DNA of 64,000 bases from Chinchilla lanigera (taxonomy: Eukaryota > Chordata > Mammalia > Rodentia > Chinchillidae). The DNA is taken from the NCBI RefSeq assembly GCF_000276665.1, contig NW_004955470.1, positions 322,266 to 386,265 of the forward strand. The letters run 5' to 3'. Position numbers and translations under genes: made by a program. The notes below the pieces were generated by a model, which did not search any database, had not been told where the DNA came from, and saw only the letters and a program-made list of their open reading frames with translations. Below are positions 1-12,560 of the stretch, piece by piece (within the stretch, counting starts at the first letter, position 1; every line of letters begins with the position of its first letter).

Positions 1-299
1 CACTTGTCACCATCCTGTGTGTTGGCAGCAGTCAAGCTATGACTTGGATAAATGGCAGTAGTGAGGCTAAACATGAGTTTATTTCTCAAGGAGATACAAG
101 TGTTGTAGTGAACCTGCTTTTCCCTTTGTCATTTTGACTCAGTCCATGCTGTGGGTCATGCAAACACTGAGTGGACCTGCTAACTTTTGTATCTAGATTC
201 CCCCACTAATCGCTCCTGTGGGGCTTTGGGGAGGGTTTGGATCATGGGAACCTGATAGTCATCAGTGGATTGGTCCAGTATGGTTAAGTTTAAGCTAAA

Positions 300-575
300 T
301 GTGATTTGGGTGGTGAAGCCTGGTTGGAAGAGGTGGGTGATGGGGGTGTGGTGTTGAAGCCTCTGTCTCCCTCCCCCTCCCTTGATTGCTCTCTGCTTCC
401 TGCCTGCCATGCCATGAGCTGTTTCTCCTCTGCCCTACTGCTATTCCTTGGAGCCCGCTGGCTCTGGGCTGAAACTTCTCCAACCTGTGAGCCAAAACAA
501 ACCTCTCCCTCCTTAATTCCTGGATGTCCAGTATTGTGTCTCAGATACAAAAAAGTGAATAAAATAACACCCATA
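300..575 (+). mobile_element. MaLR-type (MT/ORR1-like) LTR fragment
   Basis: Contains the typical LTR stretch: a CT-rich tract, CTGCTTCCTGCCTGCCATGC, then GAGCTGTTTCTCCTCTGCC, GGGCTGAAACTTCTCCAACC and TGTGAGCCAAAACAAACCTC near the 3' end. This pattern is known from rodent ERVL-MaLR solo LTRs. No internal retroviral sequence is adjacent. Ends are approximate. Confidence 0.6.
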
Positions 576-719
576 GACCCATTTGCCCTGAGTAATGGCA
601 GTACTTTTGGAGTGGGAACTCAGAGGGTGCAGGATTTTAGGCAGCAGTAGAAATGTTATTTGTTTTACAAGTCTGAAGTAAAGGATAATGAAATCATTAG
701 AGGGAATCATGCGTACTTA

Positions 720-3070
720 AAAGTCAAATATTGGTAACATGGAAAATTGCTTCCAGAGAAAAGTGGTGACTTAACAGAAGGTCATGTGAGTGTTTAAGTA
801 GCTAAGTCAAACACATAGCATCAGTCATTATTCCAGTTCTCACCAAGACCTGGCATTGCAAAAATGTGTTTCCATAGGAATAGAACAAGTAAGACAGTTG
901 TTATAAATTTTCAGGTTGAAGCATGTCAAGTTGAGGAAACCTATAGGTAGAGCTTCCCAAGAGAGAAATCCTGAGCTGGGTGTGGAAAGTACATTGATCC
1001 AGGGGTGCGGTGCAACTTTCAAGGCTGACATTCAGGATGCGAGGCACTTGACTGAATTTGGAGGGTCTGAGTAGACGGCATTCATCTAAGATTTAAGCCT
1101 TTCCTATGCTGTGTATTTCTTACATGGCACACAGGTTACATTTTTAAGACAGTAGGTAGTACAGTAATTCAACATGACCAGCACTGGGGATGTCCTCCGA
1201 TAAAACTGACACATGGTACTGAGTGATTGTTCTCAGGTTTCTCCCACACTGTCTGAAAATAACCATCACATTTCTTGCATTAAAATTCATCCTTGTACAG
1301 AAAGAATCTGATGTCATAGATAGCTGTCAGGTTTCCCATTGCTGGAACAGAACACCTGACATGAACATCTTAAAGGAGGAGAGGAATATTTGACTCACAG
1401 CTTCAGAGAATTCAGTCCATAGCAGCTTGCTCAACGTAGTTATATCATGGTACCTGCAGCTGGTGGAATAAAGCTGCATGATCCATGGAAAGTGGGAAGA
1501 ATAACAAAGGAACAGCACAATGCAGGAAGTAGGACAGGTCCTGGATACAGACCCTCATGGTTCTGGCTCAACCACTCATCCAGACACACCCTGAAGTAAG
1601 CTTTATTAATCCACTGGGTGGCCACCAATTTGACAAGGTAATGATCAATTTTAATGAACTAAGACCATCCTGGTAGAGAAATTGGGAAATGTTTTCATCT
1701 TGGATGAGCAGGTCGGAATTAAACGTCTTTTTTTAAAAAAATGACAAATATAGCCTATCCATCCATGTGTATTTTTTTGCAGGCAGCTGCCTGACCTGTC
1801 GTCACAGGCTCCCTCGAGAAAGATGCGTCCCTGTGGCTCCTGAGTGAGCTGTCCCTGGGATGTTCCAACACGGGCTCAGGGTGAGAAGGTCATGATTTAT
1901 GGATGAATATAAAATTTCAAACATGATCCTAGAGGATTCATACCTGAGAGAAAATGAATTGCAACACTGTGATTTCTCATTGTGTGCTGTGCTCACTTTC
2001 TGTCCTGAATACCACCATTGCTATACATATACCAAAATGGCAATTTTTTGCATTGTCCTTTTAGTCACTGACATACTTCCTGAGGAGCTTGAAGGTAGAC
2101 CATGCCAGCCTAACTTGAGCCTGGTTGAGACCATGCTTGTGAGGAAACCTTAGCCTGATCTGCAGGTGGTCAAGCCCTATATGCCTGGCCAGGGCAATCA
2201 TGTAGGATTTAAACTTTCTCACCTGGATGAGGAGCACCTTATTCCTTGTCTACAGTCCATGGACCCAGGCCTCACTCCTTTGCTGTTACTTTTCAAGTGT
2301 ATTTTTCTTGTGAGCCATCTCATCAGAATCACAAACCATCTCCTTTTCGCTGTATGTGACAGAAAAACTGGTTTTAGCCAATAGTTCCCTGATCAGATCA
2401 TTCTGAATCTGTCCTTAGTGATCGTGGCCTATGGACATTAGATTTGTTGGAAAAATGGGAAAATTATTACTATGTGAAATTGATAAGTTATGAAAGGGGG
2501 AATGCATCAGTAATAGTATTATCTAGCATTACCCAGAACTCCAGGAAAGGTCCAGACACCTGAGAGAGCCTTCTCTGCCATCACAGGGGTGCACTTGCCC
2601 TCTCTTATGGCCACATGTGGAGAAACACCATGTGGTTTTCCCTGTACATGACAGCCAACCTCTTTCTGGTAATATGGACTTGTTTGTGACACATTTTCAA
2701 CTTATTTTTTCTTCAATTAAATACAACAATCATAAATGGGATTCAGTGACTGGCCCATATTATGGTTACATTAAAGTTTTATATTTGCCCTTCAATGAAA
2801 AGGTAATAGTTTATGAATGGTAATTCCCCCACCCTGTTCAATTCTGAATCCTGATGAGATTTTCCTGTTCATTGCTGTCTAGTTCCCAATTTAAAAACTA
2901 CAATCATCCTGTTCATTTTAAGAGAAGTGCAGTGATTTTTTGCTTATACTAAATATTATTACCTACTTCTTGTCTTTATCTGCACAGCATGATGAGCATA
3001 TTTTGAGATTTCAGATTGAATTACAAAATTGCTCTATGTGGAGACAGATAATATAAAGATTACCAGTAAA
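720..3070. repeat. Paralogous flanking block, left copy
   Basis: Diverged match to 46780-49560, recognisable at 720-830, 1020-1110, 1330-1690, 1790-2000, 2150-2450 and 2600-3000. No V segment or coding gene is seen in either copy. Confidence 0.7.
1327..1690. repeat. Dispersed-repeat-like segment
   Basis: Starts CCCATTGCTGGAACAGAACA and contains TTTGACTCACAGCTTCAGAG, wording typical of a common rodent interspersed family; class not identified. Related stretches occur at about 4905-5060, 11410-11600, 47375-47760 and 55885-56060. Confidence 0.4.
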
Positions 3071-3931
3071 AAATGGAGGCCAAAAAAATGGTTTCTTCCA
3101 GGTGCATATTTTTTGAAACCTCAAACATAACATGATCCCATCAACAGGCCCCTGAATTTAGATCCTCAGCACTTTCCCAACTGTGAGCCCAACCGCTGCA
3201 TGAGGAACAAATACACCCACTGTAGACTTCCCTCCTATCACACAGTTCGTCTCTTCTGGTGCAATCTCCCTGCTCTTGCTTGTGCCAGTGCAGGTTCAAA
3301 GTCAACAACATATTCTTCCCCAAATTTCCATTATGAAATTGCTCTTGGCTTCTAGGTGCTGTGGACATGGTTCCAGTTCCTCTCCAGCCTCACTTGGGGA
3401 AGTTGCAAAAGTATCCCATGACCAGGTCCTCTTCTGACTAGCACCTTTAACACCTCAATAAAGTGTTTTATTTCAGAGAATCCGAGCATGCTCAGCTTTC
3501 CCCTCTCAGGCAGCATAGAGTTTCCATTACCGGGCATCCCTAAGCGTGTTTTGGATACACCAAGATGACTGGGATAAAGCTGGCTCAATCTCAACTTCTC
3601 TCAGGTTTATCATCTCAGGTAACAAGTGTGGTGCCTGTGTGATGATTTTGGAGGGATGAGACGTCCTCTCTTATCTTTCCTAAACCAGGTACAACCTGGA
3701 AATGTTAATAAAAAGTTTGAAATTCTTTAAACATGTGCAGAGCACTGTGTCTAAATTTAGAGTACTGCTGTTGCACGATGCTTACTGCACTGTGGAGGGC
3801 ATAGCAGGTCTTCAACGTATAAGTAAACAAGAACTGATAATGTGAATCATGTTGCTATTTTTATTATTTATTGAATGAGATTTTTGTCCTGTTTTTTTGG
3901 TTTTCTGCTTTTATTTTGTTTGTTTTTCTTC

Positions 3932-4005
3932 CAGCACTAGGAATCGAATTCATGACCTTGAGCTTGCCAGGCAGGCGCTGTACTGCTGAGCTAAATCCCC
4001 AGCCT
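3932..4005 (-). mobile_element. ID-type SINE
   Basis: Antisense tRNA-Ala-derived ID sequence: A/B-box text seen as GCCAGGCAGGCGCTGTACTG and GCTGAGCTAAATCCCCAGCC. T-rich sequence lies on the left, as expected for the tail. Confidence 0.8.
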
Positions 4006-4439
4006 CTGGATTTCTGCTTTTAAAACAATTCTTTTATAGAAAAAATTTGCAGGAAAGTTTTGGATGCATTCTTTTGCATACATATTTTACTTTAAAACTA
4101 ATAAATTATTTGGGCATGTTGTATTGTGAAACAGAAATATTTCAGAGGACTAAAGTGTCCTATAGTATAGGTAAGGCTCCAAAGCATTCCTGGAAGTGAT
4201 GCTAAACCATGAAAAAGACCACAGGAAGAATACTGCTGCAGGAGCTGAGCCTCACCATGCAGCCACATTGGGAGGAGCATTCAAGCTGAAGTGCAATAAT
4301 TTGGAGGAACTGCACTGTTCTGCTGGCCCCCTACGATCAACTGAACTCTCAGTGAGAGACTGACGCCCTCCTCTGCCCTGTGGCTTTGGGGATTCAGGAC
4401 ATGTCATTCTTCTTGCTAAACTGAATGCACAGGTGATCA

Positions 4440-4890
4440 GAGGGTTATGTTTAAAAACTCCAAATTTGATCAAGGATATGGGAAATCCTTCTATATTTCT
4501 AGTGGGAATATAATTCAGGAAACCCATGACGGAAAGCAGTCTAGAGATTCACCAAAATACTGAACATAGAACAACTATGTGAGCCAAGGATCCTACTCCT
4601 GGGTATATCCCAAAGAAAGTGAAGTCAGCATACAGAGCAGATAGCTGTGTACAATACATGCCTCCATTGGAGCATTATTCACAATAGTAAGTTAAGCAAT
4701 CAGCCTGGGTTTCCCTTAACAGATGAACACATAAAACAACTATGATATACAGAAATGGGAGTTCATCATTTATTCATAAAAGAGAATACAATTCTGTCAT
4801 CTCAAGGAAAATATACTCAAATAAAGGGAATCTTGTTCACTGAAATAAGCCAGACAAAGAAAGACAAGCATGATATGTTTACTTCCAAAT
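4440..4890 (+). mobile_element. LINE-1 3'-end fragment
   Basis: Plus-strand match in order to the end of L1 ORF2 and its neighbourhood: GGAAAGCAGTCTAGAGATTC, CCTACTCCTGGGTATATCCC, GCATTATTCACAATAGTAAG and CACTGAAATAAGCCAGACAA. The reading frame is decayed and the fragment is 5'-truncated. Confidence 0.7.
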
Positions 4891-5303
4891 ATTGTCTCAG
4901 TTTCTTTCTTGTTTGCTGGAATAAAATACCTGGCACCCACAAGTTAAAGAAAGTAGAGTTTATTTACGTAAGCCCTTAATTTGTAGGGACTTTAGGCCAT
5001 GGTTGGTTGCAAGTGAGGCAGGCATAGCAGAGGGGCAAGGCAGAGGAGAAACAGCTCATGGTGAGGCAGGCAGGAAGAAGCACAACTGCCTTCTTTTCTA
5101 TTTTTATTGCATTCAAGCTCTAAGCCCATTGCTTGGTTCCACTCTTGCCCAGGATAGGCCTTTTCTTTCCATTAAATTCTCTCCCCACACAGAATGGTGA
5201 TAAACAAGTAAGTTGGCAGATCCATTATCAAACACACATGATGCAATCACACTAAAATGCCACACACATGAGAGAGTGAGGTTTGGGAGGGACATAAAAA
5301 CAT

Positions 5304-5306
<3 letters not shown>

Positions 5307-5382
<76 letters not shown>
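5307..5382. repeat. (TA)n microsatellite
   Basis: An uninterrupted TA run of about 38 units. It explains a spurious frame of alternating Ile and Tyr. Confidence 0.97.
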
Positions 5383-5385
<3 letters not shown>

Positions 5386-5389
5386 AAGA

Positions 5390-5545
5390 ATGCTGAGGAG
5401 AGAAAGGAAGAGAGGGAGAAAGAGGAAAGAGAGGAGATAGAGAGGTAGGGAGAGTCAGACAGAAAGATAGAGAGACAGAGAGAAAGGGAGAGTGGGAGAG
5501 GGAGAGAGAGGCAGAGGAGAAAAGCAGGAGAGGACAGAAAATAGA
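5390..5545. repeat. GA-rich low-complexity tract
   Basis: Purine-rich plus strand with many GAGA and GGGAGA steps, directly after the TA run. Confidence 0.9.
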
Positions 5546-5892
5546 TAAATGGACATGTACATCTCATGTGTAGATGCATGGAATATATTGAGTCCCATTA
5601 ATCTATACAATGCATATATATTTACACTAATTTAGACTTGAAAAAATATCAAGAGCAACGTGGTTGCTCTTGGTTAGTCTGAAAAACTTATTATTTTATA
5701 TTTGCCATCACCTCACTGGGCCGGCTGGGTGAGTGATTAACTGAAGCATACATAGTGGGTACTGTTAACAGTTGAGGTTCACCTGCAGATCAATGACCTT
5801 ATATGAGAAATTTAATTGGAGATTGATAATTTTCAACTTTGGTTCAATTTGAAGGGTCCAGTCACAGCACTTCCAATACTTTCTTTGCTTGG

Positions 5893-5965
5893 ATTTTTTT
5901 TGTACTGGGAATCCAGCTCAGGACCTTGTGCTTGCCAGGCAGCACTAAGCTATGTCCCCAGCCCT
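5893..5965 (-). mobile_element. ID-type SINE, internally deleted
   Basis: Antisense ID with a T run, TGTACTGGGAATCCAGCTCA and GCTATGTCCCCAGCCC. The central part is shortened. Confidence 0.7.
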
Positions 5966-7681
5966 TCCCTTACTTTCTTGTCTCAAATCCTTCATGTGTT
6001 TCTGCAAAGGTCTAATCATGTATGCTAGTCACTATGCAATACCATTGAACTACAATGTGCCAAGGCACTATGACCTATGACCTTTCTTTCTATAAGGACA
6101 GGGGTACTTGTGACACAGTGAGAGCCTGGGCATACAGAATTTGTTTCTCCTTTTTGCTCTAAGTAAATTCTTTGGATTAATGTGCCATAGTATGGCCTAT
6201 ACTAACTCTGACCAAAACACTGAGTAATTTCCAACAGGCATTTTGGTTAGAAACATGGTGTGCAAGGAAATGAAATATGCATGTCAGAGAGTAGTGGCTG
6301 ATTCCACATGTTGCACTTGGTCCACAGGAATCACCTTGGTTACTGTTGCTAGTGGGATCTCCTCACTGATACACGGAAAAGCATATGTTAGTAAGCACAG
6401 GACATTTTTCCTTACAAGTGAGATGACTGAAAGTGGTTTAGCCATGCCAGCCTCAGTTAGAAGTAATTCACTTGTAGAGTCTGTGAGCAGACATCAGAGT
6501 CTAATGGCCTTGCATTTACCCATGGGTCTCCCTGGGCTGTTAGGGAATGGAGAATGACTGACCTCTCTGTACTGTACTGTTGAAACCCTTGAGGGCACCG
6601 TGCTCAGTGAGGAGCTTCAGGGTGGAACTTCATTGGAAAGCCCTGCATGCCAAACTTGGACCATGTACAAAGTCCAGTTATTGCAGTTACCCAGCTGTTT
6701 TCTGGATTTTATATTTTTAATCTGTTTAATGGAGAGAGATCACTTCTGTTTTGTTTTGACCAAGCAAAGTTTCTCAAGTGTGTGTTGATATGTATTTTTG
6801 GGTGTGAGTTTCTACATATATCATTTAATCCCCTCTTATTTTCAGTTTAGTGAATGACTTAATGATATTGCAGGATATGATCCGGTATTCACACATAAAT
6901 ATATGGAAACACATTCGAGCACATTTGGATGCCCTCCCTAACTGAAAATAAACTGAGACGGGATAACTGTGGCCATCCTGCCCTGTGAGCTTTTGACCCC
7001 CAGTATCACCATCATTCTGAAAGGAAATTTCTCCTATCTACTTTTCCTTCTACACATAGGGTAAAGCTGAATAAGTAGAGGCCAATGTATGAGTTTTCAA
7101 AGACTGAGCAGGTTCAGTGGTTAGAGAAATCACTAGGTAGTTATAGGATCAGCCCTGAGGGATGGAAACTCACAAGAAGAGCTGCTTCAGGCATGTGACA
7201 GAGTCATGACAATATTCCTGGTTTTTCTCCACAGCCTTAAAGATCACAGTTAGGCGGCTCATTCTGTGGTATTACTGCCATCTGAGGGAACCAGAGAACT
7301 CTCCATTTCTAGTATCCGCTGCCCTGAGTTCCTCAGGACTTTGAAAGCTGTAGTTAGATTACAATTCATTGTATTAGAACAATGCGTGGTGGAGTGTCTT
7401 GAATAACTTTTCTTTGGTTCACTGAGTTCCAAATGATGTCACAACACAGAATCCTCAGATATCATACACTTTCCTTTATACTAAGAAAGGGTTTGATATT
7501 CAGGGCTGCTGCGGTTGAGGAGAAGGAAAGATAATCACTGCAGGAGGGAATCCCTGACCCCTTCTACCAAATCGTCCAGTCATCTTCAAACCCTGGCTGC
7601 ATCTAGGAAATATTTTCAGCAGGTGGAGACATCAGGAGGAGCAGCTGGGGCTGCCCAGCCTCACACTTCTGCTTCCTGGGA

Positions 7682-7709
7682 GGTTTTTGTTATGGCTTGT
7701 ATCACCGTG
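7682..7709 (-). promoter_or_regulatory. 12-RSS of A1
   Basis: On the minus strand the V exon is followed by heptamer CACGGTG (7703-7709), a 12-base spacer and nonamer ACAAAAACC (7682-7690). The nonamer is consensus. The heptamer differs at base 4, while the essential CAC is kept. This is the RAG1/RAG2 target for joining to a 23-RSS of a J-kappa segment. Confidence 0.93.
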
Positions 7710-8186
7710 GGAGGGGAGCTCTGATACTGTAAACAGTAATAAGTTGCAACATCTTCAGGCTGCAGGCTGCTGATGGTGAGAGTGAAATCTGTCCCATATC
7801 CACTGCCGCTGAACCTGGATGGGACCCCAGACTGCAAATTGCTTGCAGCATAGATCAGGAGCCTGGGAGCTTTCCCTGGTTTCTGCTGATACCAATTTAA
7901 AGCATTATAAATGTTCTGACTGGCTCTGCAGTTGATGGTGACTGTGTCTCCTACAGAGGCAGCCAGCGAGGATGGAGACTGGGTCACCTGGATGTCACAT
8001 CGGCCTCCTGACACGGGAAACATAAACACAAAGACCACGCAATCAATCAGGCTTTAAGAAAACCTCTGTGAAGGGCTAGGAAGCACTGGCCACATTGGAG
8101 TGAGTCAATGCCCAGGGCTGTCCTGCCTTACCTGGGAGCCAGAGCAGCAGCAGCCCCAGGAGCTGAGCGGGGACCCTCATGTCCAT
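7710..8186 (-). CDS. IGKV: IGKV1-like variable gene, type A, unit 1 (A1)
   Basis: This is a germline immunoglobulin kappa variable segment, which after V-J joining encodes the variable domain of a secreted or membrane antibody light chain. The leader exon is 8132-8186 ([19 protein letters not shown], with the last codon split), followed by a GTAAG donor, a 124-base intron and the V exon 7710-8007. The mature domain starts [11 protein letters not shown]. It has Cys23 in TINC, CDR1 [11 protein letters not shown], Trp35, FR2 [17 protein letters not shown]3 [16 protein letters not shown], and Cys88 in ATYYC with CDR3 LQYQSSPP. There is no stop or frameshift. The start is fixed by the leader homology and by the octamer about 85 bases upstream. 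The heptamer is CACGGTG rather than CACAGTG, which may lower joining efficiency. Subgroup IGKV1 is assigned from framework similarity and is an inference. Confidence 0.95.
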
Positions 8187-8269
8187 GCTGTGTCCTGACT
8201 GGGACTGAGTCCTGCACAGCGTGTGAGCAGATTCATAAATGTTCAGGGCAGAGGGCTGTGATCTGGGAC

Positions 8270-8277
8270 ATGCAAAT
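8270..8277 (-). promoter_or_regulatory. Octamer of A1 promoter
   Basis: ATTTGCAT on the minus strand, about 85 bases upstream of the leader ATG. This is the Oct-1/Oct-2 binding element standard in V-kappa promoters. Confidence 0.9.
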
Positions 8278-9419
8278 GAGCAGACGCTGAGTGGGGCTGG
8301 GCTGGGCTGCAGGGCTGCCTCTTCTCAGTAATTCAGGACAGGCAAAGGGGCCCATTTCCCAGGCAAGACCATTCTAGATACAATTTGCTGCAGAGACTGT
8401 GCTTCTGAGGGGGGCCATGGGCAGAATCCCTGCAAACAATAGTATAATGAACGATGCCCTGCATACTTTATGGTTCTGCACATGCATTTGTCCTATTTTT
8501 TATTCGCAGTTCTATGGTGGTGACCCTTGGAGTTGGGAGAAATTAAACATGAGGGTACAGTGTATCCTGGGTAAAATATGAGAAGAAAAATGAAGACAAT
8601 AACATTTTAAACTCTTTAAAGAGGTTCAGATATCTCTAAACATTGGTCTTACTTGTATAAAATGTCTTTGTAGGAAGAAGACAAATACATTCTCAACCCC
8701 TTGGTGCCCCGGTCCCTTAAACACACACAGGTGTAAGATGCTGCCTGTGTTCTTAATGAGATCAAAGACCTTCCAAGTTTCTTCCCATCAAATATCTTTT
8801 CTGAATAATTCACAAGAATTTTGAGGCAAGTACAGGACATTGTATCAGCCAATAAACAGAAATCAGATTGTTGGAGAAATTGGAATTGGTGTAGCATTTT
8901 GATGATAGGAGGGAAATTTCCATCTTTTGGTGTTTTTCTGTGTGTCTCTGTCACCACAGAGAATCTTTCTTTTTGGCTCAACACCCTCTGTCCTCATCAG
9001 GGCTTCACTGTCTCTTAGTGTCAAGTATTAAATAAGGATTCCTGGGAGAAACTCGGGCAAATCTCATCACCATCTTGCTTTTTCAGGGAAGCAAAATCCT
9101 TCCTGACACCGCTCCACTCTCCTCTTCCTCTTTACTCTTATCTCACAGCTGATCACATGTGGCTCCCAGGCCTTGCACCTCCTGCTCTAGAAGAGGCTGA
9201 TTGTCCCTGCCACGTGTACTGACACAGACTCGTGCTCAGTAAACCAAAGAAAGAGTGGATGGTTGTTGGGTTTACATTTAAAAACTATGTGCCTTAATTT
9301 AATGTTGCTTTTTAAACATTTATTTGATGGGTTACAGAGATATGAAGGAAACATTTATCTGTCCAGGTTGGAATAAGCATTGCCCTGATGATGAGAAGAA
9401 CTCAAATTTGAAGTTGTGC

Positions 9420-9840
9420 AGATGCAGGGCTGACTTCCGGAAATGGTGAAATAAGGTGTATAAAATTGAGGGAGCACAGACCTCTGCCTGTGACATTCAG
9501 GAAGAGTTAGAAAACACAAGATACAAACGAGGTTGCAGTCAGGCTTGCCCTGCAGAGAGCTGTGGGCTGGGGAGGAAGCAGCTGCTGTGCTGAGCATGGG
9601 GCTGAGGACCACAGAAGGAAAGAGCTCCACTCCACAGGCCCTGAACCAGGCCAAGAGTAGGAGGCCAGGAAAAGTGTCTGAGAACCCAGGACCTCAGAGT
9701 CAGGTCCAGCTCTTCTCAGCACTGTTCTCCCTGTCCTGAGGGATAAAGAATGAGACCACGATCAGCAACTGTTCCATCTCTGAGTCCTGCCTCAGTCAGG
9801 CCGTGTTCTGTTTAGAAAGATAAGGAGCCCTGGTAAACGC
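9420..9840. repeat. Conserved V-upstream module, copy 1
   Basis: About 400 bases lying 1.2 to 1.6 kb upstream of A1. Recognised by GGGGAGGAAGCAGCTGCTGT, AAGAGTAGGAGGCCAGGAAA and CAGCACTGTTCTCCCTGTCC. Related copies are at 24850-25230, 30920-31310, 43350-43730 and 54270-54690. A short open frame recurs but shows no known domain. Function unknown. Confidence 0.75.
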
Positions 9841-10575
9841 ATACGTACATTATGGGTCTATTGTGTTCCCGTTATGAGTATTAAAGACATACGTGAATAA
9901 CTTATTACATCAATATCTGATGTATCTTTTTAACTTCTGGCAATTCAACCATGAGCACTGAGTACCCACAAGGGTTTCATTTCCACCTTTCCTTCGCACT
10001 GATAGCCTGGGCATCATGAAGCAGAGGCCCTGCCCCGATACCTGTGAACCGTGCAGACCACTCTGGGAGCAGAACTGGGACACATATGGGACGTCACATC
10101 CTGTTTTCCCTGCTCACTTCCTGCCCCTCCTACGTGGGACACACCACACTGTCTTCCTCTTTGCTGAATGGAGCCGTCAGTGTGCTCTGTTTCCAACTCC
10201 TCTGAACCCGCAAGGCCACTTCAACCCGACCGCACACGGGTGCTGCACCTTCAGGATGGCAGCATTTCTTTTCTAGCACGTGCTTGGCCGGTACTGACCC
10301 AGGGCTCAGACTGTGCTTCTTGACTCCTTATGGAAGCTTCACGTTCACCGGCTGTGTCTACTGAAGATCAGAAAGAAATAGAAACTATATAGAAAATGGC
10401 ACATGGGGCAGTCGTGGCCCCTGTGAACAGTCTCGGCAGAAATGTGAACCCCGAGACTGGAGAGAGAGCTTCAAGCTCTTAGGAGCGCCCTGTGGATAAG
10501 GGAGCAGTGGCTCCTGTGTGTCCCCCCCAGTCTTCATAACATCAAGCCTCTGGGTTTTGTTTATTATGGGGTTTG

Positions 10576-10590
10576 CTCGCCATCTAGTGG
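10576..10590 (-). promoter_or_regulatory. CTCF-like motif, unit 1
   Basis: CCACTAGATGGCGAG on the minus strand fits the known CTCF core CCASYAGRKGGCR. Unit 2 (about 32016) reads CCATTAAATGGCGAG and unit 3 (about 55420) is interrupted. Binding is not shown by sequence alone. Confidence 0.5.
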
Positions 10591-12299
10591 CAGATTTGGG
10601 ACATAGCAATTTATAGAATTTTCAGTTTGAGGCCCTATTACTTGTCTGATTTTCAGATACACTTTCTTGATTCCCATAATATTTCAATCCTACCTAGGTC
10701 AGATTCGCTGGGAGACAGAAAGGATTTCTCTCTTCAGTCAGCTCTCTAAATAATTAAGGACAAAAGATGATCAATTTGCCCTGAATTCTAATAAAAATGT
10801 GATTCATCAGACAGTTAAAAATGTAGCTTGTTTGAGGCACATGACAGTCTCGAGATGCAGTTTGGGCTGTGTTTGGGCCCTGAGGGCACTAGGGTCAGCA
10901 CGGACAGACACTGAGGGCTCCAGCTCTGCATCTCTGAACACAGCCTCATTCTTCCCATCCTCCAACACCTGTTACTGGGGGAAAGCAAACCCAGGCAAGC
11001 CTCGTATTCAGGCCTCCCATGCTCAGTAATAAGGATATGGAAGCAGGTGGGGCAGCTGAGACAGCAGAATATCCCAGTTGCACTGTGTTTCCTGAGTCCC
11101 TCCCTCTGCCTATGTCATGCCAATCTAAACAGTGGTGAGGGCGGAAGCAAGTTGACCTCTGGAATTCAGAGAGTAACACTGCTTCACATACCACCTCCTT
11201 CTTGACCAACAGCTTCCTGTATGACAGTTTTAACAACACTTGTCAGGCAGCAGTTACTTTGACATTTTAATGAAGACACTGAACTTGGAGGGCAGAGTTG
11301 TGCGACCGCATCTATGGGACATAAAACGTCAACAACAGTCAGGAGATTTGTCCTTGGCTTAGTACATCAGTTCTATGAATGTAGGGCTCTTGTCAGCATG
11401 CGTCAGTAATGTTTGCATGGATGGGACAAAACCTCTGACAGCTGGAATTCAAAGAAGGACAGTGTTGTTTTCCCACAAGGTTTCAGAGGGTTCAGTCCAT
11501 AATTGACTGGCTCCAAGGAAGTCATGACATGATGGAAAGGTGTGGGAGAGGAAAGTGTTTCCACTACCACAGCCAAGAGTGAGAGAGAAGGGAACATTCT
11601 GGGACTAGAATACAGCCTTGCAGGTCGCAGCTCCAGGGACTCAAGCTTCAGACCCCAACCTCACAGCACTTTCAGCTATGAACCCTTCAGTGGGCCAATC
11701 CCTCAGCAGTACAGGGCCTGTGGGGCTCAGTGGATTCCAGATGCCCCAGCACATGGGGGTGTTTTACTTCTAAATCCTAACACATCACAATGTTACCTCA
11801 TGCCAGGAGCTTCTAAATGCACAGATGATGTTAGGACAGACAGAGAAAGAGATGGTTTCTGATGAGGGAAAGAGGAACACTCTCTGCATAGCAAATCCTT
11901 GGATCCACACAGATCAAATCAAATAGAAGACCTAATGAGCTCTCCTGTGAGCCACAACAAATCATGAAAAGCATTTGTAAAAGGAGAAGAAGACAGAGCA
12001 AAAACAAAATTCAGTGTTATAGATAATGAAGTCAAATTCCACATGATGTTTTAAAATTTGGTCTTTCAGGTGGTGGAGTATGGGCAATTAACTGGTGACT
12101 CAGATCTGCTTCACTGGGTTAAGTAGGAACAAACATGGATTCATATTGAATCACAACATCATTTTCTTTTATGTAATATTATGTAATTTCTTTTATTTTT
12201 TATACTAAGATTAAGTTTTTATTAGTACCTATTTGGAGGATAGAATAATTAGCTTTTCTTTGGAGAGTTGTCACATGTAAATAACACATCTTATTTCTT

Positions 12300-12560
12300 C
12301 CCCCTTTTCTCCTTCCTCCCATTTCTTCATATCAGATCCTTTTCCTTTTTATAAAATATCTGCTTATTTTTTGTTTTCTAAAGTTATATTTTCCTCTTTA
12401 TTTATATTTGGGTTTTTCATATAATACACACCATGACATATTCAGTTTTGTGGTCTGATGTCTTTCACTTAGAATTGTAATCTCAAGCAGCATCTGCTTT
12501 CCTACAAATGACTCAGGTTTCTCCTTCTTTATGACAGATTCAACCCATTGTTGGGAGTCA
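12300..12560 (-). mobile_element. LINE-1 3'-region fragment, antisense
   Basis: Antisense L1-like text, including TCTTTCACTTAGAATTGTAA and TATGACAGATTCAACCCATT. The matching place in unit 2 (about 33190-33870) holds different sequence, and unit 3 has lost the region. Confidence 0.5.

Larger units (their letters stand above)
3071..7650. other. Intergenic region left of A1
   Basis: Holds two ID SINEs, an L1 fragment, the TA and GA tracts and, from about 6080, sequence matching 27610-29190. I see no V segment or coding gene. The part 3071-3900 is unassigned. Confidence 0.6.

Noticed and set aside
5247..5579. 110-codon frame with an alternating Ile-Tyr run
   Set aside because: A translation of the TA and GA simple repeats.
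9533..9739. Small recurring frame in the V-upstream module (also 30998-31216 and 54368-54670)
   Set aside because: It is shared because the block is duplicated. Starts differ, there is no domain, and silent versus replacement change could not be judged by eye.
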